Of a DNA stretch of 64,000 nt, positions 35,894-43,603 are shown piece by piece; positions within the stretch are counted from its first letter, which is position 1, and the number at the start of each line of letters is the position of its first letter. The translations under genes were made by a program, and so were the position numbers. Location: positions 744,001 through 808,000 of the forward strand of contig NZ_CP059451.1 of the NCBI RefSeq assembly GCF_022023855.1, read 5' to 3'. The notes under the pieces are model-generated. The model ran no database searches. It was not told the origin of the DNA and saw nothing but the letters and a program-made list of their open reading frames with translations. Origin of the DNA: Azospirillum brasilense. Lineage in GTDB: Bacteria > Pseudomonadota > Alphaproteobacteria > Azospirillales > Azospirillaceae.

Positions 35894-37741
35894 TCAGTGG
35901 CCGCGCCGGACCAGCGTGTGGCGGATGCGGTGCAGGGCGGCGGTCAGCGCGTCGAGGTCCTCGCAGGTGTTGTAGAAGGCCAGCGACGGACGCACCGTGC
36001 TCTCCACCCCGAAGCGCCGCAGGATCGGCTGCGCGCAATGATGGCCGGAGCGCACCGCAATGCCTTCCCGGTCCAGCGCCCGGCCCACCTCCTCCGTCCG
36101 GCAGCCGTCGAGAACGAAGGAGAGGACGCCGGCCTTCTCGCGCGCCGTGCCGATCAGCCGCAGGCCGGGAACGGTCGACAGGCCGGCGGTGGCGTACTCC
36201 AGCAGGGAGTGCTCGTAGGCGGCGATGACCGGCATGTCGATGCGCTCGAGATAGTCGATGGCCGCACCTAGCCCCACCGCGTCGGCGATGTTGCCGGTTC
36301 CGGCCTCGAACCGCATCGGGGCGGGCTGGTAGACGGTCTTCTCGAAGGTCACGTCGGCGATCATGTTGCCGCCGCCCTGCCAGGGCCGCATGCCTTCCAG
36401 AACCTCTTGCCGGCCGTAGAGCAGGCCGATGCCGGTCGGACCGAACATCTTGTGGCCGGACAGCACGAAGAAGTCGCAGCCCAGCGCCTGCACGTTCACC
36501 GGCATGTGGGACACGGCCTGCGCCCCGTCCACCAGCGTGACCGCCCCGGCGGAGCGCGCCATCGCCACCATCTCCGCCGCCGGGGTCACGGTGCCGAGCG
36601 CGTTGGACACCAACGTGAGTGACACCAGGCGGGTGCGCGGGTTCAGCAGCCGGGCGTACTCGTCCAGCCGGATCTGGCCGTCCTCGTCCACCGGAACCAC
36701 CCGCAGCCGCGCCCCGGTCTCGGCGCAAAGCTGCTGCCACGGCACGATGTTGGCGTGATGCTCCAGCCAGGTGACGACGATCTCGTCGCCCTCGCGGATG
36801 TGCTGGCGGCCCCACGCCTTGGCGACGAGGTTGATCGCCTCGGTCGCGCCGCGGGCGAAGACGATTTCGTCCGTGTCGGCGGCCCCGACGAAGCGGCGGG
36901 CCTTCTCGCGCGCCTCCTCATAGGCGTCGGTGGCGCGGGCGGCCAGAGCGTGGGCGGCGCGGTGGATGTTGGAGTTCTCCTCCGCGTAGAAGCGGGCGAG
37001 CCGGTCGATCACCGCCTGCGGCTTCTGCGTGGTGGCCGCGTTGTCCAGCCAGATCAGCGGCTTGCCGTGTACCGTCTGGTTCAGGATCGGGAAGTCGCGG
37101 CGCGCGGCGCGCGGGTCGAAGGCTGGGCTGGCGGGCAGCGGCAGATCCGGCACCTGCTCGGCGCGCAACTGCACCGACAGGGTGCCGACCTCCACCAGAA
37201 GGCCAGGGGCCGCGGGAACGGCGGAAGGGGCGGCGGAGGGCAGAGTGGCAGGGGGTGGGGCGGCGCCGTGACCGACCGCCGCGTCGCGCCCGCCGTCGAG
37301 GAAATAGGGCGCGCCGGAGGGCAGGGGCGAAGCGCCCGCGACCGGCGTGGAGGGAACCGTGGCGGTGCCCGGCAACGGTGGCACCAGCGACAGGGCGCCG
37401 CCCAGCGAATGCAGGATCGACCCCAGCCCGCCGTCGCCGGTCGCCGGCGGCACGGCGGGCGCCGTGGGCCGGAGCGAAGGGGCGGGGGAGAAGGACGGGT
37501 TGGCCGCAGGACCCGGCTGCGGCGCTGCGGGCAGCGGTCCCGGCGCCTGCGCCGCCGACAGCCCGGACGGCGGGGCCACGGCGGGCGCCGGGCCGGAGGG
37601 AAGGGCCTGGAAGAACTGGTTCGCGAGACGCCCGATCAGAGCGATGTCCGGCAATCCCGCCTCCGGCCCGCCGAACCCCGCCGCCGGTGGCGGCGGGGTC
37701 GGGGCGGCGGCGTCAGGCGTAGTCATAATAGTTGCCGACAT
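35894..37741 (-). CDS. Encapsulin-cargo cysteine desulfurase (SufS-like, with long N-terminal targeting region)
   Basis: A 615-aa protein. Residues 1-205 are Ala/Pro-rich and predicted disordered, with one helix-like conserved segment IALIGRLANQFFQALP (33-48). From about 208 a complete group-II cysteine desulfurase follows: WLDNAATTQKPQAVID, the PLP lysine K431 in LSGHKMFGPTGIG, and catalytic C569 in RSGHHCAQP. The enzyme removes sulfur from cysteine as enzyme-bound persulfide. The N-terminal extension is what family 2A encapsulins use to load their desulfurase cargo. ATG 37741 is chosen with GGAGG six bases upstream; it overlaps the shell gene by 29 bp, implying coupled translation. Confidence 0.95.
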   Translation of the reverse strand: MSATIMTTPDAAAPTPPPPAAGFGGPEAGLPDIALIGRLANQFFQALPSGPAPAVAPPSGLSAAQAPGPLPAAPQPGPAANPSFSPAPSLRPTAPAVPPATGDGGLGSILHSLGGALSLVPPLPGTATVPSTPVAGASPLPSGAPYFLDGGRDAAVGHGAAPPPATLPSAAPSAVPAAPGLLVEVGTLSVQLRAEQVPDLPLPASPAFDPRAARRDFPILNQTVHGKPLIWLDNAATTQKPQAVIDRLARFYAEENSNIHRAAHALAARATDAYEEAREKARRFVGAADTDEIVFARGATEAINLVAKAWGRQHIREGDEIVVTWLEHHANIVPWQQLCAETGARLRVVPVDEDGQIRLDEYARLLNPRTRLVSLTLVSNALGTVTPAAEMVAMARSAGAVTLVDGAQAVSHMPVNVQALGCDFFVLSGHKMFGPTGIGLLYGRQEVLEGMRPWQGGGNMIADVTFEKTVYQPAPMRFEAGTGNIADAVGLGAAIDYLERIDMPVIAAYEHSLLEYATAGLSTVPGLRLIGTAREKAGVLSFVLDGCRTEEVGRALDREGIAVRSGHHCAQPILRRFGVESTVRPSLAFYNTCEDLDALTAALHRIRHTLVRRGH

Positions 37742-38642
37742 GGACATCCTCCAGCACGCCGATGGCATCCTCGGTCAGGATCGCGGCCGAGCAGTAGAGC
37801 GAGATCAGGTACGAGGCGATGGCCTTGCGGTTGATCCCCATGAAGCGCACCGACAGGCTGGGCGCCACCTCGCCGGGGACGCCGGGCTGGAACAGGCCGA
37901 TCACGCCCTGCTTCGCCTCGCCGGTGCGCAGCAGGAGGATGCTGGTGCGGCCTTCGGGCGTGACGTGCAGCTTGTCGCTGGGGATCAGCGGCAGACCGCG
38001 CCAAGTCAGGAAGGGTGAGCCGTGCAGGGTGACCGTGGGCGGCGGAACGCCGCGGCGGGTGCATTCGCGCCCGAAGGCGGCGATGGCGCGCGGGTGGGCC
38101 AGGAAGAAGGCCGGCTCCTTCCACACCTTGGCGATCAGCTCGTCCAGATCGTCGGGGGTGGGCTGGCCCTTGCGCGTCTTGATGCGCTGACCGGGGGCGG
38201 CGTTGGTCAGCAGGCCGTACTCGGCGTTGTTGATCAGCTCGCTCTCCTGGCGCTCCTTCACCTTTTCAATCAGCAGGCGCAGCTGCTCCTGAATCTGGTC
38301 GATCGGATGGCTGTAGAGGTCGGAGACGCGGGTCTGCACGTCGAGAACGGTGGTGACCGCGTTCAGCGAATATTCCCGCGGGTTCTCGTCGTAGGGGACG
38401 AAGGTTTCCGGCAGATCGGCGTCGTTGCGCGGGCTGCACTCCACCTCGGTCCGCACCTGCCCCTGGGGATCGACGACCCGGTTCAGGCGGTAGATGCCGG
38501 CCTCCACCGGGGTCCAGGGCAGGAAGGACACCAGCCAGCGCGGCGTTATGCCCGACCACTGCGCCCGTGTCTTCGTGGCGTTGGCGAGCTGGCGGGCCGC
38601 CTGCTCGTTCAATGTTCGGCGCAGCTCGGTGTCTTCGGACAT
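37713..38642 (-). CDS. srpI: Family 2A encapsulin nanocompartment shell protein (SrpI-like)
   Basis: A 309-aa HK97-fold shell protein of the SrpI family. Family stretches include ARQLANATKTRAQWSGITPR, WLVSFLPWTPVEAGIYRLNR, DLYSHPIDQIQEQLRLLIEK, ESELINNAEYGLL and IASYLISLYCSAAIL near the end. No cyclic-nucleotide-binding domain is present, which separates it from family 2B. AAGGAG lies eight bases before ATG 38642; longer upstream frames lack a ribosome site. Shell proteins of this family self-assemble into small icosahedral compartments, induced by sulfur starvation in cyanobacteria, and enclose a cysteine desulfurase. Here the cargo gene follows directly. Confidence 0.95.
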   Translation of the reverse strand: MSEDTELRRTLNEQAARQLANATKTRAQWSGITPRWLVSFLPWTPVEAGIYRLNRVVDPQGQVRTEVECSPRNDADLPETFVPYDENPREYSLNAVTTVLDVQTRVSDLYSHPIDQIQEQLRLLIEKVKERQESELINNAEYGLLTNAAPGQRIKTRKGQPTPDDLDELIAKVWKEPAFFLAHPRAIAAFGRECTRRGVPPPTVTLHGSPFLTWRGLPLIPSDKLHVTPEGRTSILLLRTGEAKQGVIGLFQPGVPGEVAPSLSVRFMGINRKAIASYLISLYCSAAILTEDAIGVLEDVHVGNYYDYA

Positions 38643-38965
38643 GAAATCGGCTCCTTGAGAAAGGCGGCGGGAGGAAAACGGCAGCCGGCGCCATGCACCG
38701 CCTCCGGGGAATCGGCGGTTTGCGGACGCGGGAATGAAAGGTCGATGGGCGGGAGCGGAAAGCCCGGCTCGGCGAAACGGCCTATGGGATGGCGCCGGCC
38801 CGCCGAAGGTGGATATGACCATGCATGGCTTTCGCTGCAGCCTCAAGCATTGGTAGCGGCGCGGCTGTCGATTGGTCCGCTATAACAGACAAGCCTCCGT
38901 TCGATTGGGCGAAGACGCGACGAAAGGAGTTTCGACGGATCGCAGGGGGGTCTGGATGTTAATTT

Positions 38966-38982
38966 CCTATTTTATACATAGA
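38966..38982. promoter_or_regulatory. Candidate operator CCTA-N9-TAGA (site 5)
   Basis: CCTATTTTATACATAGA, with inner symmetry CTAT/ATAG, lies in the AT-rich region about 320 bp upstream of srpI and 258 bp upstream of the regulator gene. Confidence 0.5.
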
Positions 38983-39178
38983 TAATGCGGGCGACCATCA
39001 TCGTTTTCGCCTGCGGACCGTCCTGTTATCTCCGCGAGTCTTTTGGGCAATTGGCTGGAACCCTCATACGACCTGCAAGATTTCCACGAACCGCAATTCA
39101 CAGATGGGGCATTCGCCCCGTAGTAAGCACGAATGGATTCTGTTGTATATGAGGGCGGCGCGGTCAGATAGTGTTAAA

Positions 39179-39195
39179 TCTATTTAATTAGTAGG
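39179..39195. promoter_or_regulatory. Candidate operator TCTA-N9-TAGG (site 6)
   Basis: TCTATTTAATTAGTAGG ends 44 bp upstream of the XRE-cupin regulator start. That is a usual position for autoregulation of a transcription factor gene. Confidence 0.5.
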
Positions 39196-39239
39196 CAATC
39201 CGCGTTATTCTCCCTTTTCCGCAGGGACTATCCTGCGCA

Positions 39240-39854
39240 ATGAGGGAACGAGCCGTGAGCGCCGCGAACGACGACTGCGCGTCCAGCACACCGGAATCGG
39301 CGATCCCCGCCGCTCTCGGCCGCAATCTGAGACGGTTGCGCACGCGCCAGGGCCTGTCTCTGGAGCGGTTGGCCCGACTGTCCGGCGTCAGCCGGGCGAT
39401 GCTCGGACAGATCGAACTGGGACGGAGCGCCCCCACCATCACCGTGCTGTGGAAGATCGCCCGCGCCCTGGACGTGACGCTGACGGCGCTGACCCGGCTG
39501 GACGGGCGGAGCGATGTACTTCTGATGCGGGAGGATCAGGCGCGCAGCTTCATCTCGCCGGACGGGTTGGTGCGATCGCGGTCCCTCGCGCCGCCGGGGG
39601 AGGGGCGGGGGACCGACTTCCTTGAAATCCGCCTGCGGCCGGGGGGCTGCGAAACCGGCGGTGGCGTCTCCTCCGGCGCCAGCATCAATCTGGTGGTGGC
39701 GGAGGGGGCCGTGGAACTGTGCGTCGGCAAGGGATCGCACCGTCTCGCGGCCGGCGACGCCGTCCTGTTCGAGGCGGAACGGACCTACCAGTGCCGCAAC
39801 GCCGACGATGTGGAGGCCCGGCTGTTTCTGGTCCTTTCGCACGGAGAAGGCTAA
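39240..39854 (+). CDS. XRE-family transcriptional regulator with C-terminal cupin sensor
   Basis: A 204-aa DNA-binding regulator. A helix-turn-helix occupies about residues 27-80 (LGRNLRRLRTRQGLSLERLA, then SGVSRAMLGQIELGRSAPTI). A cupin-like ligand domain occupies about 110-200 (FLEIRLRPGGCETGG, VELCVGKGSHRLAAGDAVLF). This architecture includes E. coli SutR, a regulator of sulfur utilisation genes. It stands alone between the encapsulin operon (divergent) and the E1/TRAP operon, with motif sites on both sides. It is therefore a candidate for the factor binding them, which is inference from position. Confidence 0.85.
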   Translation: MRERAVSAANDDCASSTPESAIPAALGRNLRRLRTRQGLSLERLARLSGVSRAMLGQIELGRSAPTITVLWKIARALDVTLTALTRLDGRSDVLLMREDQARSFISPDGLVRSRSLAPPGEGRGTDFLEIRLRPGGCETGGGVSSGASINLVVAEGAVELCVGKGSHRLAAGDAVLFEAERTYQCRNADDVEARLFLVLSHGEG

Positions 39855-39974
39855 GGGCGGAGCCCAGGCCGTGGAACCCGCTTGCCCATATTTTACATAT
39901 TCATGGGCGGGGCCATGGATTTTCCCCAAAAATCTTCTGGAAATTCATGTGCGGGTGTGAATAAACTCAATTTA

Positions 39975-39991
39975 CCTAGTATGAAAATAGA
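39975..39991. promoter_or_regulatory. Candidate operator CCTA-N9-TAGA (site 7)
   Basis: CCTAGTATGAAAATAGA lies 21 bp before the E1-alpha start. It would overlap the transcription start or ribosome-binding area, a position more typical of repression. Confidence 0.4.
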
Positions 39992-40012
39992 TAATCAAGG
40001 CACGGAAATCCC

Positions 40013-41017
40013 ATGGCACTACCGAGTTCGCTCTCGGACGCCGCTGCACCCGATGCAGAGCGGCTCCTGGGGCTGTACGCCACGATGCAGCGGATTCGCC
40101 TCTTCGAAACGTTGGCCGACGAGGCCCACAAGGCTGGGCAGGTGGCGAGCTACATCCATCTGTCCATCGGGCAGGAGGCCATCGCCGCCGCGGTCGGGGC
40201 AAATCTGCGCAAGGATGACGTGCTGACCAGCACGCACCGCGGCCACGGCCACACCATCGCCAAGGGCGCCGACCCGCTGGCCATGTTCCGCGAGCTGTGC
40301 GGGCGCGCGGGAGGCACCTGCGGCGGCAAGGGCGGATCGATGCACATCGCCGACTTCGCGGTTGGCATGCTGGGTGCCAACGGTGTCGTGGCCGCCGGGC
40401 TGCCCATCGCGGTCGGCGCCGCCCACGCCATCGCGCTGAAGGGCGAGGACCGTATCGCCGTCTGCTTCTTCGGCGACGGCGCCACCAACCGCGGCCCCTT
40501 CCTGGAGGCGCTGAACTGGGCCGCCGCCTTCCGGCTGCCGGTGCTGTTCGTCTGCGAGGACAATGGCTATGGCGCCACCACCCGTACCGGCAGCGTGTCG
40601 GCGGGCGGCGGCCCCGGCTCTCGGGCGGAAAGCCTGGGCATCCCGGTCACCGTGGTGGACGGCAACGACCTCGCGGCGGTGGACGTGGTGGCGGCGGTCC
40701 TCGTCCGCGCCGTCCGCGACGGCGGCGGGCCGCAGTTCCTGCATGCCCGCACCTACCGTTTCCGCGGCCACACCTCCAGCGATCCGGCCACCTACCGCGA
40801 CGCGGCGGAGGTGCAGGCGCAGCTTGCCAGCAACGACCCGATCCGCCGCGCCGCCGCCACGCTGGCCGAACTCGGCGTGACGCCGGACGTGCTGGAGCGT
40901 GTCGAGCGCCACGAGCGCGAGGCGCTGGCCGCCGCCCTCGCCACGGCTCTGGACAGCCCCTGGCCGGACCTCCGCACCGCCTTCACCGACGTACAGGACA
41001 TCGGAGCGCCGCAATGA
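40013..41017 (+). CDS. Thiamine-diphosphate-dependent dehydrogenase E1, alpha subunit (AcoA/PdhA-like)
   Basis: A 334-aa E1 alpha subunit. The thiamine-diphosphate motif is GDGATNRG followed by FVCEDN, with the surrounding HRGHGHTIAKGAD, CGGKGGSMHIAD and RTYRFRGHTSSDPATYR typical of acetoin and pyruvate dehydrogenase E1 alpha. Its stop overlaps the start of the beta subunit. No E2 or E3 gene follows, so it may use a partner encoded elsewhere or act on a non-standard 2-oxo or acyloin substrate. Confidence 0.88.
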   Translation: MALPSSLSDAAAPDAERLLGLYATMQRIRLFETLADEAHKAGQVASYIHLSIGQEAIAAAVGANLRKDDVLTSTHRGHGHTIAKGADPLAMFRELCGRAGGTCGGKGGSMHIADFAVGMLGANGVVAAGLPIAVGAAHAIALKGEDRIAVCFFGDGATNRGPFLEALNWAAAFRLPVLFVCEDNGYGATTRTGSVSAGGGPGSRAESLGIPVTVVDGNDLAAVDVVAAVLVRAVRDGGGPQFLHARTYRFRGHTSSDPATYRDAAEVQAQLASNDPIRRAAATLAELGVTPDVLERVERHEREALAAALATALDSPWPDLRTAFTDVQDIGAPQ

Positions 41018-41997
41018 GCCGCCTGACCTACCGCGAGGCGGCGCGCCTCGCCCTTGCCCACGAGCTGGCCGCCGACCCCGCCGTCTGGACGCTCGGCGAG
41101 GACATCGGCCGGGGCGGCGTGTTCGGCCAGTACCAGGGGCTGCAGGCCGAATTCGGGCCGAGCCGCGTCGTCGACACGCCGATCTCCGAGGCCGCCATCA
41201 TGGGCGGTGCGGTTGGCGCCGCCCTGCTCGGCACCCGTCCGGTGGTGGAGATGCGCTTCTCCGACTTCGCGCTCTGCGCGGTGGACGAGCTGGTTAATCA
41301 GGCGGCCAAGGCGCGCTACATGTTCGGCGGGCAGGCCCGCGTGCCGCTGGTGGTGCGCCAGCCGGTCGGGCTGTGGAGCAACTCCGCCGCCCAGCATTCG
41401 CAGTCGCTGGAATCCTGGTACGTCCATATCCCTGGCCTCGTCGTGCTGGCCCCGGCGACCCCCGCCGACAATTACGGGCTGCTGCGCGCCGCCATCCGTT
41501 CCGACGACCCGGTGGTCCATCTGGAGCACAAGGACCTGTGGTCCGCGGAGGGCGAGGTACCGCTGGACGGCGAGTGGGAGGTGCCGATCGGCGTCGCCCG
41601 CCGCGTGCGCGAGGGTCGCGACGTGACCGTCGTCACCTGGTCCGGCGGCGTCCGCATCGCCGAAGAGGCCGCCGCCGTGGCCGAGACGCAGGGTGTATCG
41701 CTCGACATCCTCGACCTGCGCAGCCTGTGGCCGTGGGACCGCGGGGCGGTGCTCGAGTCCGTCGCCCGCACCGGGCGGCTTCTGGTGGTGCACGAGGCGG
41801 TCGAGGTGGCGGGCTTCGGCGCGGAGATCGCCGCCACCGTGGCCGACGCTCTGTTCGGCGCGCTGAAGGCGCCGGTGCGCCGGCTGGGCGCCCCGCGCAT
41901 CCCCGTCCCCTATTCCCCGGCGCTGGAGCCGGCCAGCCGGATCACCGCCCCGGCGGTCGCCGCCGCGGCCGCCGGTCTGGTCTCCTGGCGCTCCTGA
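41014..41997 (+). CDS. Dehydrogenase E1, beta subunit (AcoB/PdhB-like)
   Basis: A 327-aa E1 beta subunit beginning RLTYREAARLALAHELAADP, with LGEDIGRGGVFGQYQGL, DTPISEAAIMGGAVGAALLG and VDELVNQAAKARYMFGGQ. The C-terminal transketolase domain has LDILDLRSLWPWDRGAV and HEAVEVAGFGAEIAA. Four-base overlap with the alpha subunit gene shows coupled translation. Together they form an alpha2beta2 thiamine enzyme. Confidence 0.9.
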   Translation: MSRLTYREAARLALAHELAADPAVWTLGEDIGRGGVFGQYQGLQAEFGPSRVVDTPISEAAIMGGAVGAALLGTRPVVEMRFSDFALCAVDELVNQAAKARYMFGGQARVPLVVRQPVGLWSNSAAQHSQSLESWYVHIPGLVVLAPATPADNYGLLRAAIRSDDPVVHLEHKDLWSAEGEVPLDGEWEVPIGVARRVREGRDVTVVTWSGGVRIAEEAAAVAETQGVSLDILDLRSLWPWDRGAVLESVARTGRLLVVHEAVEVAGFGAEIAATVADALFGALKAPVRRLGAPRIPVPYSPALEPASRITAPAVAAAAAGLVSWRS

Positions 41998-42026
41998 CCC
42001 CATTCCCCTCTTCGGAGTTCCTGTTC

Positions 42027-43064
42027 ATGCTGACGAGAACGCGCCCCCTGCTGGCCGCCGCGCTGACCCTGTTCGGCGCGCTGGCCGTCCTCTCCGCGCC
42101 CGCTGAAGCGGCCGAGTACAAGAGCGAATACAAGCTGTCGGTGGTCGGCAGCCGCCCCATCCCCATCGCGGAGGGGGCCTACCGCTGGGCCGATCTGGTC
42201 ACCGAGAAGACCAAGGGCCGCATCACCGTGAAGGTCTATCCCGGCTCAAGCCTCGTCGGCGGCGACAACACGCGGGAGTTCACCGGGCTGCGCCAGGGCT
42301 CCATCGACCTGCTGGTGAACTCCACCATCAACCTGTCGCCGACGGTGAAGGAGGCCAACCTCTTCTCGCTGCCCTTCCTGTTCCCGGACAGCAAGGCGTT
42401 CGACGCGGTGGCCCAGGGCGAGCCGGGCAAGGCCCTGTTCGGCATCCTGGAGTCCAAGCAGGTCGTGCCGCTGGCCGTGGGTGAGAACGGCTTCCGCGCC
42501 CTGTCCAATTCGAAGAAGCCGGTGCGCACGCCGGACGACCTGAAGGGGCTGAAGGTCCGCGTCGTTGGCTCGCCCATCTTCAACGACATTTTCATCGCGC
42601 TGGGCGCCAACCCGACCCAGATGACCTTCGCCGACCTGCAACCCGCCCTGTCCACCGGCGCCGTGGACGGGCAGGAGAATCCGGTCAGCCTGTTCCTCGC
42701 CGCCAAGCTCTACGGCCTGAACCAGAAGTATCTGACGCTGTGGAACTACATCGCCGACGCCGGGCTGTTCATCGCCAACAAGGAGGTGTGGGAGAGCTGG
42801 ACGCCGGAGGACCGCGCGCTCGTCCGCGAGGCAGCGTTGCAGGCCGCCGCCGAGTTCACCGCCCTGTCACGCCAGGGACTGACCGCCGAGGACCGCTCCG
42901 CCCTGACCGCTCTGGCCTCCCACGGGGTGCAGGTGGTGACGACGGAGCAGACCGACGTGGAGGCCTTCCGCAAGGCGACCCGCCCGGTCTACGAGAAATG
43001 GACGCAGACGGTCGGCGCCGACCTCGTGCGCAAGGCCGAGGAGGCCGTGGCGAAGAGCCGCTGA
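42027..43064 (+). CDS. TRAP transporter substrate-binding protein (DctP family)
   Basis: A 345-aa periplasmic protein with a signal peptide (LLAAALTLFGALAVLSAPAEA). DctP features include VTEKTKGRITVKVYPGSSL, LKGLKVRVVGSPIFND and FADLQPALSTGAVDGQENPV. The ATG follows GGAG. It captures an organic acid for the membrane subunits encoded next. With the upstream E1 genes it suggests uptake and oxidative decarboxylation of a small oxo or hydroxy acid. Confidence 0.9.
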   Translation: MLTRTRPLLAAALTLFGALAVLSAPAEAAEYKSEYKLSVVGSRPIPIAEGAYRWADLVTEKTKGRITVKVYPGSSLVGGDNTREFTGLRQGSIDLLVNSTINLSPTVKEANLFSLPFLFPDSKAFDAVAQGEPGKALFGILESKQVVPLAVGENGFRALSNSKKPVRTPDDLKGLKVRVVGSPIFNDIFIALGANPTQMTFADLQPALSTGAVDGQENPVSLFLAAKLYGLNQKYLTLWNYIADAGLFIANKEVWESWTPEDRALVREAALQAAAEFTALSRQGLTAEDRSALTALASHGVQVVTTEQTDVEAFRKATRPVYEKWTQTVGADLVRKAEEAVAKSR

Positions 43065-43072
43065 GAACCGCC

Positions 43073-43603
43073 ATGGCCGAACCCACGTCAACCTCCGCTC
43101 CCGCTCCCGACATGCCCCGCGTTCCCCTGGCGGTCGAGGAGGCGCTGGCCGCCGCCGCCATCGCGGTGATGGGGCTGATCACCTTCGCCAATGTGGTGAC
43201 GCGCTACACCACCAACGTCTCGCTGGCCTTCACGGAGGAATACGCCATCGTCCTGATGGTGGCGATGACCCTGCTGGGCGCCTCGGTGGCGGTGGCGCGC
43301 GACCATCACATCCGCATCGGCTTCCTGATCGACCGGTTCGGGCCGCGCGGGCGGCTGCGGGCGGAGCTGCTGGCGCTCGGCGTCACGGCGCTGGTGTTCG
43401 GCGCGCTGGTCGTGCTGGGCACGTTGATGACCATCGACGAGTACCGGTTCGAGATTTCCTCGCCCGGTCTCGGCGTGCCGCAATGGCTCTACACGCTGTG
43501 GCTTCCGCTGCTGTCGGCGGTGGTCACCCTGCGGGCGCTCGGTCGGGCGGTGCGGGTGGTGCGGCGGCCGGAGATCCTGCGGGCGGGGGCCGGCGAGCCA
43601 TGA
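43073..43603 (+). CDS. TRAP transporter small permease (DctQ family)
   Basis: A 176-aa membrane protein with four hydrophobic segments and the DctQ pattern VTRYTTNVSLAFTEEYAIVL, then VARDHHIRIGFLIDR. It is the small subunit that joins binding protein and DctM. The stop overlaps the dctM start (ATGA). Confidence 0.88.
   Translation: MAEPTSTSAPAPDMPRVPLAVEEALAAAAIAVMGLITFANVVTRYTTNVSLAFTEEYAIVLMVAMTLLGASVAVARDHHIRIGFLIDRFGPRGRLRAELLALGVTALVFGALVVLGTLMTIDEYRFEISSPGLGVPQWLYTLWLPLLSAVVTLRALGRAVRVVRRPEILRAGAGEP

Larger units (their letters stand above)
38643..39239. other. Divergent control region between the encapsulin operon and the XRE-cupin regulator
   Basis: No gene seen. The 38930-39200 part is AT-rich and carries two copies of the recurring motif (38966-38982 and 39179-39195). 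The part nearest srpI (38650-38880) is GC-rich and would be a long mRNA leader if the promoter lies at the motif. Confidence 0.55.
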
